From positions 3,410,001 through 3,474,000 of the forward strand of contig NZ_OY771430.1 of the NCBI RefSeq assembly GCF_963674565.1: 64,000 bases of DNA. The letters run 5' to 3'. Below are positions 56,276-64,000 of this stretch, one piece after another; within the stretch, counting starts at the first letter, position 1; each line of letters opens with the position of its first letter. The notes beneath the pieces are model-generated. The model did not search any database and had not been told where the DNA came from. It saw nothing but the letters and a program-made list of their open reading frames with translations. The position numbers and the translations under genes are program-made. The stretch comes from an uncultured Carboxylicivirga sp. (GTDB lineage: Bacteria; Bacteroidota; Bacteroidia; Bacteroidales; Marinilabiliaceae).

Positions 56276-56298
56276 GTAAAAAGTTCTAAAATAAAATA

Positions 56299-56330
56299 AG
56301 AGGCTCATGATTGGGCCTCTTTTTATTTTT
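56299..56330. terminator. Bidirectional terminator between the M23 gene and purN
   Basis: AGAGGC/GCCTCT stem (56299-56304 with 56315-56320) followed by TTTTATTTTT on the plus strand; the minus strand has CTTATTTTATTTT, so it can serve the convergent purN too. Confidence 0.8.
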
Positions 56331-56345
56331 ACCCGACAAACTAAT

Positions 56346-56912
56346 CTATGCATTCAACAATTCATCAATTGTTTGAGGGAAATACTTATATTCCAACTCA
56401 TGTACTTTGGCAGCAACATCATCAGCCGAATCAGAAGGTTCAACATTACAACTAACCTGCTTAATAATCTGACCTTCATCATAATGCTCATTCACAAAAT
56501 GAATTGTTATCCCCGACTCTGTTTCTTTATTATCAACCACTGACTGATGAACATGATGACCATACATTCCCTTACCGCCATATTTTGGTAAAAGTGCAGG
56601 ATGAATATTGATAATTTTATCAGAAAATGCATGAATGTATGCCGAAGGTATTAACCATAAGAATCCGGCAAGAACAATTAAATCCGGTTTTAGTTCTCGT
56701 AACTCATTCAAAATCTCAAAGTTATCCCTGAATTCATTTCGACTGAACACCCTACAAGATATACCCAAATTGGCGCAACGCTCAATAACATAGGCATTTG
56801 GGTTATTACAAAACACTCCTTTTATTTCGACCGAACCCTTGTCTTCAAAATATTTTGCAATGTTTTCTACATTCGATCCCGACCCCGATGCAAAAAGCAC
56901 TATCTTTTTCAT
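56346..56912 (-). CDS. purN: Phosphoribosylglycinamide formyltransferase (GART)
   Basis: 188 residues. Third step of purine synthesis, formyl transfer from 10-formyl-THF to GAR. Motifs FASGSGSNVENI (phosphate binding), INIHPALLPKYGGKGMYG (catalytic Asn/His) and VNEHYDEGQII (catalytic Asp). Divergent from acpP. Confidence 0.96.
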   Translation of the reverse strand: MKKIVLFASGSGSNVENIAKYFEDKGSVEIKGVFCNNPNAYVIERCANLGISCRVFSRNEFRDNFEILNELRELKPDLIVLAGFLWLIPSAYIHAFSDKIINIHPALLPKYGGKGMYGHHVHQSVVDNKETESGITIHFVNEHYDEGQIIKQVSCNVEPSDSADDVAAKVHELEYKYFPQTIDELLNA

Positions 56913-56954
56913 TATCTTAATTTTACACGTATTATTTTACACCAAAACAAGGTG

Positions 56955-56962
56955 CAAAAATA
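56955..56962 (-). promoter_or_regulatory. -7 promoter box for purN
   Basis: Minus strand TATTTTTG, a perfect TAnnTTTG followed by CA, 42 bases before the ATG. No clear -33 TTTG. Confidence 0.5.
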
Positions 56963-57002
56963 GGAAAATTTATAGGCTAATTGGTATTTTCTTTACATGA
57001 AG

Positions 57003-57034
57003 TTTGAATTATTATCCACAAATGTATTTCTTTG
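57003..57034 (+). promoter_or_regulatory. Promoter for acpP-fabF-rnc
   Basis: TTTG (57003-57006), 20 bases, then TTTCTTTG (57027-57034), one mismatch from TAnnTTTG and followed by CA. 52 bases before the acpP ATG. Best -33/-7 pair in the window. Confidence 0.6.
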
Positions 57035-57086
57035 CAAAGTTGTTTTATAACATTTTATTAGTATTAATTTTTAAAAACTTAAAGCT

Positions 57087-57323
57087 ATGTCAGACATTGC
57101 ATCAAGAGTAAAAGCAATTATCGTAGACAAGTTGGGAGTTGACGAAACTGAAGTTGCACCAGAAGCTAGTTTCACCAATGATTTGGGTGCTGACTCTCTT
57201 GACACTGTAGAATTGATTATGGAATTTGAAAAAGAATTCAACATTGCAATTCCAGACGATCAAGCTGAGAATATCGGAACTGTAGGTGACGCTATTGCTT
57301 ACATTGAAGAGAACGCTAAGTAA
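57087..57323 (+). CDS. acpP: Acyl carrier protein
   Basis: 78 residues, acidic. The phosphopantetheine attachment Ser is in GADSLDTVELIM. Carries growing acyl chains in fatty-acid synthesis. First gene of acpP-fabF-rnc. Confidence 0.98.
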   Translation: MSDIASRVKAIIVDKLGVDETEVAPEASFTNDLGADSLDTVELIMEFEKEFNIAIPDDQAENIGTVGDAIAYIEENAK

Positions 57324-57351
57324 GAACGAGTAGGATACTTTAAGAGTAGTT

Positions 57352-58599
57352 ATGGAGTTAAAAAGAGTTGTTGTTACGGGACTAGGAGCCATTACGCCGA
57401 TCGGCAACACAGTAGAAGAATACTGGAATAGCTTGATAAATGGAGTAAGTGGCTGTGCCCCTATTACTCAATTTGACGCCTCCAAGTTCAAAACTCAGTT
57501 CGCTTGCGAAGTAAAAGGCTATAACGCCAATGATTATTTTGATCGCAAAGAGGTTAGGAAACTTGACCTCTATGCCCAGTACGCTATGATTGCTGCCGAC
57601 CAGGCGGTAGCCGATTCAGGAGTTGATCCTGAGAAATTGGATGCTGATCGTGTTGGCGTAATCTGGGGTGCCGGCATTGGCGGCTTGCTTACATTCTTGC
57701 AAGAAGTTACAGGATTTGCTCAAGGGGACGGAACTCCACGTTTCAGCCCTTTCTTCATTCCGAAAATGATTGCTGATATTGCTCCGGGTCATATTTCTAT
57801 GAAATATGGTTTCCGCGGTCCTAATTTCGGCACTGTTTCGGCATGTGCATCTTCTACTAACGCCATTGGCGAAGCGTATAATCTTATTCGTTTAGGCAAA
57901 GCTGACATGTTTGTTACAGGAGGTTCTGAAGCCGCAATTAATCAAGCCGGTGTGGGTGGATTTAATTCAATGCAGGCTTTGTCAACCCGTAATGACGATC
58001 CAACGACAGCGTCGCGACCTTTTGATAAAGGACGTGATGGTTTTGTGATGGGAGAAGGAGGTGCTTCTTTGATTATTGAAGAATACGAGCACGCAATTAA
58101 GCGGGGAGCCAAAATCTACTGTGAAATAGTAGGTGCTGGCATGACTGCTGATGCACATCACTTAACAGCCCCACATCCTGAGGGATTGGGTGCCAAGAAA
58201 GTTATGATGAATGCGTTAGAAGACAACGGTACAGATCCGAATGAAGTAGATTACATCAATGTACATGGTACAGCTACTCCACTAGGTGATGTTGCCGAAA
58301 CCAAGGCCATCAAAGAGGTTTTTGGTGATCATGCTTACGACTTGAACATCAGTTCAACAAAGTCTATGACTGGTCACTTGTTAGGAGCTGCAGGAGCTGT
58401 TGAATCAATAGCTTGTATTTTAGCTATTAAAAATGGCATCGTACCTCCAACAATCAACCACTTTGAAGATGATCCTGAGATTGATAACAAACTTAATTTC
58501 ACTTTCAACAAAGCACAGAAACGTGAAGTAAAAGTTGCCTTATCAAACACTTTCGGATTTGGTGGTCATAACGCATCCGTGGTATTTAAAGCTTTGTAA
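57352..58599 (+). CDS. fabF: 3-oxoacyl-ACP synthase II (FabF)
   Basis: 415 residues. Condensing enzyme with Cys-His-His active site: VSACASSTNAIGEAYN, VHGTATPLGD and MTGHLLGAAGAVE. 28 bases after acpP, the universal order. Confidence 0.98.
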   Translation: MELKRVVVTGLGAITPIGNTVEEYWNSLINGVSGCAPITQFDASKFKTQFACEVKGYNANDYFDRKEVRKLDLYAQYAMIAADQAVADSGVDPEKLDADRVGVIWGAGIGGLLTFLQEVTGFAQGDGTPRFSPFFIPKMIADIAPGHISMKYGFRGPNFGTVSACASSTNAIGEAYNLIRLGKADMFVTGGSEAAINQAGVGGFNSMQALSTRNDDPTTASRPFDKGRDGFVMGEGGASLIIEEYEHAIKRGAKIYCEIVGAGMTADAHHLTAPHPEGLGAKKVMMNALEDNGTDPNEVDYINVHGTATPLGDVAETKAIKEVFGDHAYDLNISSTKSMTGHLLGAAGAVESIACILAIKNGIVPPTINHFEDDPEIDNKLNFTFNKAQKREVKVALSNTFGFGGHNASVVFKAL

Positions 58600-58609
58600 A
58601 AAAGTAGTT

Positions 58610-59344
58610 TTGATTAAACCACTTTTGCACATTATAAAACTTCTTCCTTTTCGAGGGAAGAAGTTTTATGGTTTTATCCGAAACACTACAGGATTAAACC
58701 CTTCCAGCATAGAACTTTATGAGCAAGCCATGATTCATAAATCGGCTATGCTTAAGGACGCACATACCAAACGATACATGAACAATGAACGCCTGGAATA
58801 TTTGGGCGATGCCATTTTGGGTTCCATTGTTGCGGAAGTATTGTATGAGTATTTTCCACATAAAAATGAAGGTTTTTTAACGAAGACCCGCTCTCGCATT
58901 GTTAACCGCTCATTGCTTAACTCTGTTGCCTTAGAAATGGATCTGCACAAATGGGTTAAAACACAATCGTTGCTCGATGTTTCTCAGACAAGCATTTTGG
59001 GAGATGCCCTCGAAGCTCTTATTGGAGCCGTTTATCTCGATAAAGGTTATATCAAGTGCAAACAGTTTGTTTCTGAGAAAATAATCAATCATTACATTGA
59101 CTTGCCTAAGATTGCCCGGGAGGATAACAATTATAAATCATTATTAATCGAATGGGGGCAAAAACAAAAGAAGACCGTTAACTTCATCACGGAAGAATTG
59201 CACAACTTTGAGGAAACAGCTATAAAATTTAAAGCAAAAGCATTAATTGACGAAGAATTGTTTGGCGAAGGTGAAGGTTATTCGAAGAAAGAAGCACAAC
59301 AAAATGCAGCTCACCAAGCCCTGGAACATATTGAAATGACCTGA
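58610..59344 (+). CDS. rnc: Ribonuclease III
   Basis: About 244 residues if translation starts at the TTG at 58610, 10 bases after fabF. The frame is open back to 58535 inside fabF, but those extra residues show no family match. Motifs NERLEYLGDAILG and GDALEALIGAVYLDKG carry the metal-binding Glu/Asp residues; the C-terminal dsRNA-binding domain ends EGYSKKEAQQNAAHQALEHI. Cuts double-stranded RNA in rRNA and mRNA processing. The start codon is uncertain. Confidence 0.9.
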   Translation: MIKPLLHIIKLLPFRGKKFYGFIRNTTGLNPSSIELYEQAMIHKSAMLKDAHTKRYMNNERLEYLGDAILGSIVAEVLYEYFPHKNEGFLTKTRSRIVNRSLLNSVALEMDLHKWVKTQSLLDVSQTSILGDALEALIGAVYLDKGYIKCKQFVSEKIINHYIDLPKIAREDNNYKSLLIEWGQKQKKTVNFITEELHNFEETAIKFKAKALIDEELFGEGEGYSKKEAQQNAAHQALEHIEMT

Positions 59345-59571
59345 TTCAACAATTAATCCTAATTTTATCAGTAAGACAAACAGTGTTTTTATTTGATTTT
59401 TTAGTAAACTTGTTTTTGAAGAATTATTGTTGATTTTTCTATTAAACCGATCATTATTTCTGAAATTCATCCTGATAAATGACTCAATTTGCGACCAATC
59501 ATCTTTACTCTACAACTAATTAATTCGCTGTTAATTAATGTTAAACACAACTTTATATTCATTCAGCCTGC

Positions 59572-59579
59572 TATTTTTG
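59572..59579 (+). promoter_or_regulatory. -7-like box just before rprX
   Basis: TATTTTTG, perfect TAnnTTTG, ends 4 bases before the ATG at 59584. If used, transcription would start at or near the ATG (leaderless), or a later ATG would be the start. Chance is possible in this AT-rich region. Confidence 0.35.
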
Positions 59580-59583
59580 TTAT

Positions 59584-61161
59584 ATGAGTAAGAAATTAAT
59601 ACTGATACTGACCATTGTAATGGCAATTTCCTTAATTGGATTAACATATATCCAAACATTATGGATTATGAATGCCACTAAATTGAAAGAAGATCATTTC
59701 GATCAATTGGTAATTCAGGCAATGGATGAAGTAATAGCCCGACTTGAAAATGATGAGATCTCTCATTTATCAAGAAGTGTGGTGGCTCCAAAACCACAAA
59801 GCAAAGTTCCACAAAACCTACAACCCGACACTAAATATTTCAGAAACAACAATGAAGACTTATTGAAGCAAGAGCAAGAATTTCGTATTTCACTGGAATT
59901 AGACTTCTCTCGCGGACAATATGATGTATCAACTTATGAACAGGATTCACTAACCACCACTTTTCAGGGAAGAACATCAAAAGGTGTTTTTGGACGTACA
60001 GATCCCTTGACTAGCACCATGATGACTATTCAAAACGAATTACGTAACCGGTTCAACAAGCAAAATGATGCACTCTTAAGAACATTATTGCAGGATGTGC
60101 CGATTGAAAATCGCATAGACAATATGCGTCTTCAGCAATATCTTTTCCAGGCATTCGAAGACAGAGGCATTCCTTTCCTATATGAATACGCCATCATTAA
60201 TCAAAAGGGTGAAATGGCATTTCAGACCGAAAGCTTTATTGAAAACCCTGAACAGTACAAAATATACCAACGAAGACTATTCCCGAACGACATACATGCC
60301 AAGGCCAACTTTATAAAAGTTCATTTTATTCAAATGCCTAATCCAATTTTTGAGTCATTAGGTTTAGTGATACCATCGGCAGCCTTTACTTTGATCATGA
60401 TATTTCTTTCAATCATCACCATTATGATCATTGTGAGACAAAAAAGAGTCGATCAGATAAAAAACGATTTTATCAACAACATGACTCACGAATTTAAGAC
60501 TCCTATTTCAACCATTTCTCTGGCATCTCAAATGTTGAAAGATGGAAGTGTGATTAAAACCCCTAAAACGTTAATGCACATATCCAGTGTTATTCAGGAT
60601 GAAAGTAAACGTTTGAGTTTTCAGGTTGAGAAGGTTCTTCAGATGGCAATATTTGAAAAAGGCAAGAAAGGCTTAAAACTGAAAAATATTGATGTTAATG
60701 ACCTTATTCATAATGTTACCAACAACTTCAGAATAAAAGTAGAAAATGCCAACGGTAAAATAATTGAACGTTTAGAAGCTAAAAACAGCATTATTAGCGT
60801 TGATGATGTGCATTTTACAAATGTTATTTATAACTTGCTTGATAATGCCGTGAAATATAAAATGGGGGCACCGGTTTTATACGTCAAAACTTGGAATAAA
60901 AACAACGGAATTGTAATTTCGATAAAAGATAATGGGATGGGGATATCAAAGGATAACCTCAAAAGGATATTTGAGAAATTTTACCGTGTACCAACCGGTA
61001 ACGTTCATGATGTTAAAGGCTTTGGTTTAGGATTAGCTTATGTAAAAAAGATAGTTGAAGACCATGGCGGTGAAATATCAGTTGAGAGCGAACTTAAGGT
61101 TGGCACTAAATTTGACATATTCCTACCTCTAAAAACACTAAAGAATGGAAAAAGAATATAA
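59584..61161 (+). CDS. rprX: Sensor histidine kinase RprX
   Basis: 525 residues. Two membrane segments (about 5-27 and 258-282) enclose a periplasmic sensor domain; HisKA with phosphorylatable His302 in NNMTHEFKTP, HATPase with DNGMGIS and GFGLGLAYVKKI. Overlaps its response regulator by 17 bases. The pairing and the partner's close likeness to Bacteroides RprY support the name. Confidence 0.88.
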   Translation: MSKKLILILTIVMAISLIGLTYIQTLWIMNATKLKEDHFDQLVIQAMDEVIARLENDEISHLSRSVVAPKPQSKVPQNLQPDTKYFRNNNEDLLKQEQEFRISLELDFSRGQYDVSTYEQDSLTTTFQGRTSKGVFGRTDPLTSTMMTIQNELRNRFNKQNDALLRTLLQDVPIENRIDNMRLQQYLFQAFEDRGIPFLYEYAIINQKGEMAFQTESFIENPEQYKIYQRRLFPNDIHAKANFIKVHFIQMPNPIFESLGLVIPSAAFTLIMIFLSIITIMIIVRQKRVDQIKNDFINNMTHEFKTPISTISLASQMLKDGSVIKTPKTLMHISSVIQDESKRLSFQVEKVLQMAIFEKGKKGLKLKNIDVNDLIHNVTNNFRIKVENANGKIIERLEAKNSIISVDDVHFTNVIYNLLDNAVKYKMGAPVLYVKTWNKNNGIVISIKDNGMGISKDNLKRIFEKFYRVPTGNVHDVKGFGLGLAYVKKIVEDHGGEISVESELKVGTKFDIFLPLKTLKNGKRI

Positions 61162-61828
61162 AATCCTCTTAACAGAGGACGATGAGAACCTGGGAATGCT
61201 CCTGAGAGAGTATCTTGAAGCAAAAGGCTTCGAAACTGATTTATTGCCTGATGGTGAAGAAGGTTATAAGGCTTTTATGTCAAAAAAATACGACATCTGT
61301 ATTTTAGATGTTATGATGCCAAAGAAAGATGGTTTTTCATTGGCCAAGGACATTCGCATGGTAAATGCTGATATTCCTATTATTTTCTTAACTGCAAAAT
61401 CACTTAAAGAAGATATCTTCCAGGGTTTTAAAATAGGTGCTGACGATTACCTTACAAAACCTTTTAGTATGGAAGAGTTACTTTTCCGTATCGAGGCTAT
61501 TTTGCGTCGTACAAAGGGAGGTAATGTCGCTCAGGAATTCTACCAGTTGGGTAAATTCAAATTTGATACTCAAAAGCAACAATTAATTAATGACGACGAT
61601 GTTATCAAATTAACTACAAAAGAATCTGAGTTATTAAAATTACTTTGTACCAATGCTAATAAAGTATTGGAGCGTAATTTTGCGTTAAAAACAATATGGG
61701 TTGATGATAACTATTTCAATGCACGAAGCATGGACGTATACATTACCAAACTTCGTAAACATTTGAAAGATGAACCGAATGTTGAAATCATTAATGTTCA
61801 CGGTAAAGGTTACAAACTAGTTATGTAA
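61145..61828 (+). CDS. rprY: Response regulator RprY (OmpR/PhoB family)
   Basis: 227 residues. Receiver with acidic EDDEN, phospho-acceptor Asp55 (ILDVMMPKKDG) and Lys in YLTKPFSMEEL, then a winged-helix DNA-binding domain (about 128-225, ending VHGKGYKLVM). The sequence is very like RprY of Bacteroides fragilis as I recall it. Translationally coupled to rprX. Confidence 0.92.
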   Translation: MEKEYKILLTEDDENLGMLLREYLEAKGFETDLLPDGEEGYKAFMSKKYDICILDVMMPKKDGFSLAKDIRMVNADIPIIFLTAKSLKEDIFQGFKIGADDYLTKPFSMEELLFRIEAILRRTKGGNVAQEFYQLGKFKFDTQKQQLINDDDVIKLTTKESELLKLLCTNANKVLERNFALKTIWVDDNYFNARSMDVYITKLRKHLKDEPNVEIINVHGKGYKLVM

Positions 61829-61849
61829 TTAAATTTTAAATCATAATAT

Positions 61850-61879
61850 AAGCCGCTTCGATTTCGAGGCGGCTTTTTT
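61850..61879 (+). terminator. Terminator of rprXY
   Basis: An 11-base arm pair (61850-61860 with 61865-61875, one mismatch), then a T-run. Confidence 0.85.
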
Positions 61880-61925
61880 GTTCCTTCAGCCAGATTAATT
61901 GTATTTTCACTAAAAAAAATTGAAT

Positions 61926-62942
61926 ATGGATACCTTCAGAACCCTTGTAGACGTTCCTCATCAGAAAAAAAAAATGAGTTATGACTCCCGACTTTTATTC
62001 TTGGGTAGTTGCTTTGCCAATAACATAGGTTCTTATTTCACTGAAACAGGTTTTAATGCTCTTGTTAATCCATTTGGTGTTTTATACAATCCTTTTTCAA
62101 TTTCCGAATCCATTAATCGCTTAATAAGTAATGAAAAATATGAACCTTCTGATTTAATATCACATAATGATCAATGGCAAAGCTTTGATTTTCACAGTCA
62201 GTTTAACAACATAAATAAAGAACAATGTTTGCAAAACATTAATAATTCGCTAAAAAAGGGAACCGAAGTACTCCTCCATGCAGACTATCTGTTTCTCACT
62301 TTTGGCACAGCATGGATTTATCAACTAAAGGATTCTGAAAAAGTGGTATCTAATTGTCATAAATTTCCGGCATCTCATTTTAGCAGATCTCTTCTTTCAG
62401 TAGAACAAATCACGGAGGTATACAGTCAATTAATAAAGCAGCTAAAAACAATCAATCCTAACCTTACCATTATACTAACAGTCAGTCCAGTACGCCATTG
62501 GAAGGACGGTGCTCATGGCAATCAGATCAGCAAAGCAACCTTACTCTTAGCAATAGAAGAGCTTTGTTCAAGATTTGATCATTTGTATTATTTTCCAGCC
62601 TATGAAATCCTGTTAGACGATCTTCGTGACTATCGTTTCTTCGATAGTGATATGCTGCATCCTTCGAAGGAAGCCATTCGTTATATCCGCTCAAAATTTA
62701 TCACTTCATGGATAGATAATAATGGCCTTGAATTCATCGGGCAAATGGAAAAGATAAAAAAAGCATTAAGTCATAAACCATTTGATCCGGCTTCGGCACA
62801 ACATCAAAAATTTATCCAACAACAAATTACAGGATTAGAACAGATTCAAAAAAAATTCAATAATGTTACTTTAACCTACTTTATCGAAGTATTCTACAAC
62901 CAATTAAATAAAACGGTCAAATCACATAAAAAAAGTAGATAA
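61926..62942 (+). CDS. GSCFA-domain protein
   Basis: 338 residues from the ATG at 61926 (an in-frame TTG two codons earlier is possible). The name-giving motif LGSCFANNIG is near residue 30, with NPFGVLYNPFSI, LTFGTAW, TVSPVRHWKDGAHGNQ and DMLHPS. This is an SGNH-hydrolase-like family found mainly in Bacteroidota; the G-S-C nucleophile region and late D..HPS suggest esterase or acyltransferase activity, but substrate is unknown. Confidence 0.88.
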   Translation: MDTFRTLVDVPHQKKKMSYDSRLLFLGSCFANNIGSYFTETGFNALVNPFGVLYNPFSISESINRLISNEKYEPSDLISHNDQWQSFDFHSQFNNINKEQCLQNINNSLKKGTEVLLHADYLFLTFGTAWIYQLKDSEKVVSNCHKFPASHFSRSLLSVEQITEVYSQLIKQLKTINPNLTIILTVSPVRHWKDGAHGNQISKATLLLAIEELCSRFDHLYYFPAYEILLDDLRDYRFFDSDMLHPSKEAIRYIRSKFITSWIDNNGLEFIGQMEKIKKALSHKPFDPASAQHQKFIQQQITGLEQIQKKFNNVTLTYFIEVFYNQLNKTVKSHKKSR

Positions 62943-63105
62943 TTATATACTTTCTTATTGATCAATTGAATTTTTTTTACAAAATTGCAGCAAGGGAGTT
63001 GACAATTAGAATCTTCTCACTTTACATTTACCCTTAAACTCATCCTGTTTCCAATTTGAAAAAGTCTGCACTTAGGTGATGGGTTTATACTTAATTTCTT
63101 AGCAT

Positions 63106-64000
63106 ATGAGTATTGAACATTTGGATAAAAGCCAGTTGGTGAATCTGGAGTATTCTCTTTTTAAAGAAATTCTACGGACCAACAGAGCAGGTGCCTATTC
63201 AAGCAGCTCAATCATTGGCTGCAACACCCGCAAATATCATGGATTGCTGGTGGCTCCTATCGAACAGCTCGATAATGAACGACATGTTTTGTTATCCTCC
63301 TTAGATGTTAGTATTATTCAAAGAAATAAAGTATTTAACCTGGGTATTCATAAATATCAGGGTAGTCATTACGAACCTAAAGGACATAAATATATTCGTG
63401 ACTATACAACATTTCCAATTCCAAAAACATCTTATCGGGTTGGGGGTGTCGTAATGTCTCAGGAAGTAATTCTTTCTGAAAAAGAGTCGCAAGTACTGCT
63501 TCGTTATACATTAGAAGAAGCCCATTCTCCAACCACATTGCGCTTAACCCCTTTTCTGGCTTTCAGAAACATCCATGACCTGACTCATGAGAACATGTAT
63601 GCCAATACCAAATACAAAGTGGAAGATAGTGGTATTAGCATAGCTTTATACGATGGATTTCCTCCCATCTATATGCAACTTAATAAAAGTAACGACTATG
63701 TTCCCAACCCCGATTGGTTTCGCAACATTGAATATGTAAAAGAACAACACAGAGGTTACAATTATTCAGAAGACTTATATGTACCTGGTTACTTTGAGGT
63801 TGAAATAAAAAAAGGAGAAAGTATTGTTTTTGCAGGAGGAACGGTTGAAGCAAAACCTGTATCTTTAAAAGGAAAATTCACCCGTGAACTCAATAAAAGG
63901 GTACCTCGAAGCAGTTTGCAAAATAATCTGCTAAATGCAGCTCAGCAATTTATTATCCGCAATCATAAAGAAACTAAACTGATAGCTGGCTACCATTGGT
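63106..64000 (+). CDS. Glycogen debranching enzyme, N-terminal part, cut by window edge
   Basis: 298 residues are seen from the ATG at 63106; the frame is open to the window end. It matches the N-terminal domain of bacterial amylo-alpha-1,6-glucosidases: EILRTNRAGAYSSSSIIGCNTRKYHGLLVAP, followed by beta-rich modules and the start of a helical region (NAAQQFIIRN...LIAGYHW) that leads into the catalytic (alpha/alpha)6 barrel. It should remove branches from glycogen. Catalytic residues lie beyond the window. Confidence 0.87.
   Translation, partial: MSIEHLDKSQLVNLEYSLFKEILRTNRAGAYSSSSIIGCNTRKYHGLLVAPIEQLDNERHVLLSSLDVSIIQRNKVFNLGIHKYQGSHYEPKGHKYIRDYTTFPIPKTSYRVGGVVMSQEVILSEKESQVLLRYTLEEAHSPTTLRLTPFLAFRNIHDLTHENMYANTKYKVEDSGISIALYDGFPPIYMQLNKSNDYVPNPDWFRNIEYVKEQHRGYNYSEDLYVPGYFEVEIKKGESIVFAGGTVEAKPVSLKGKFTRELNKRVPRSSLQNNLLNAAQQFIIRNHKETKLIAGYHW

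Noticed and set aside
1..64000. tRNA, rRNA, CRISPR, insertion sequence or prophage
   Set aside because: No spaced repeats, transposase or integrase motifs, and no tRNA-like cloverleaf was noticed in the spacers; a tRNA search program was not available, so a missed tRNA is possible.

Overview
This window is chromosomal DNA from a member of the Bacteroidota, most likely a marine or sediment lineage near the Marinilabiliales; I cannot name the species. The evidence is an AT-rich genome, promoters of the TAnnTTTG type instead of sigma70 boxes, few Shine-Dalgarno sites, a type IX secretion (Por) C-terminal sorting domain, a hybrid two-component system (HTCS) beside polysaccharide-degrading enzymes, the RprX/RprY pair, a sufBCDSE cluster and several lineage-typical families (GSCFA, BlaR1-TonB, YitT).

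Layout. 1-4.2 kb: the end of an oligopeptidase B gene, a BlaR1-like/TonB protein with a BlaI repressor, a double zinc-ribbon protein and an alkyl-DNA methyltransferase. 4.2-12.8 kb (minus strand): a tight three-gene operon of two very large proteins that join receiver-like domains to a PEP-synthase-type ATP-grasp domain, followed by a glutamate dehydrogenase paralogue whose catalytic lysine is methionine. 13.1-21 kb: two apparently active glutamate dehydrogenases flank a START-like lipoprotein, an ExbB/ExbD energy-transduction operon, and tatD-ansA. 21-33.7 kb: a fused FAD/Fe-S oxidoreductase, a group III truncated haemoglobin, the SUF iron-sulfur operon with a SufT-like (DUF59) protein and QueG, then acetate kinase.

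33.9-49.4 kb is a plant cell-wall (probably pectin) utilisation region: a secreted pectin methylesterase, its likely HTCS regulator, a GH43 enzyme and two GH2 enzymes, with no SusC/SusD pair inside the window. 49.4-64 kb is mainly housekeeping: SRPBCC protein, a membrane-tethered XRE regulator, LeuRS, YitT, an M23 peptidase, PurN, ACP-FabF-RNase III, RprX/RprY, a GSCFA protein and the start of a glycogen debranching enzyme.

The part most likely to be new biology is the 4.2-14.4 kb block. A pseudo-glutamate dehydrogenase is co-transcribed with two receiver/ATP-grasp proteins that lack the phosphohistidine and PEP-binding domains of real PEP synthases, and the block lies divergent to an intact gdhA. 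Together they look like a nitrogen/carbon (glutamate/pyruvate) sensing or enzyme-control module. Other points of interest are a paired 13-bp direct repeat upstream of the pectin esterase (a candidate HTCS operator), a strong terminator inside the suf operon just before sufS, and a one-component regulator that spans the membrane. No tRNA, rRNA, CRISPR array, insertion sequence or phage gene was seen.
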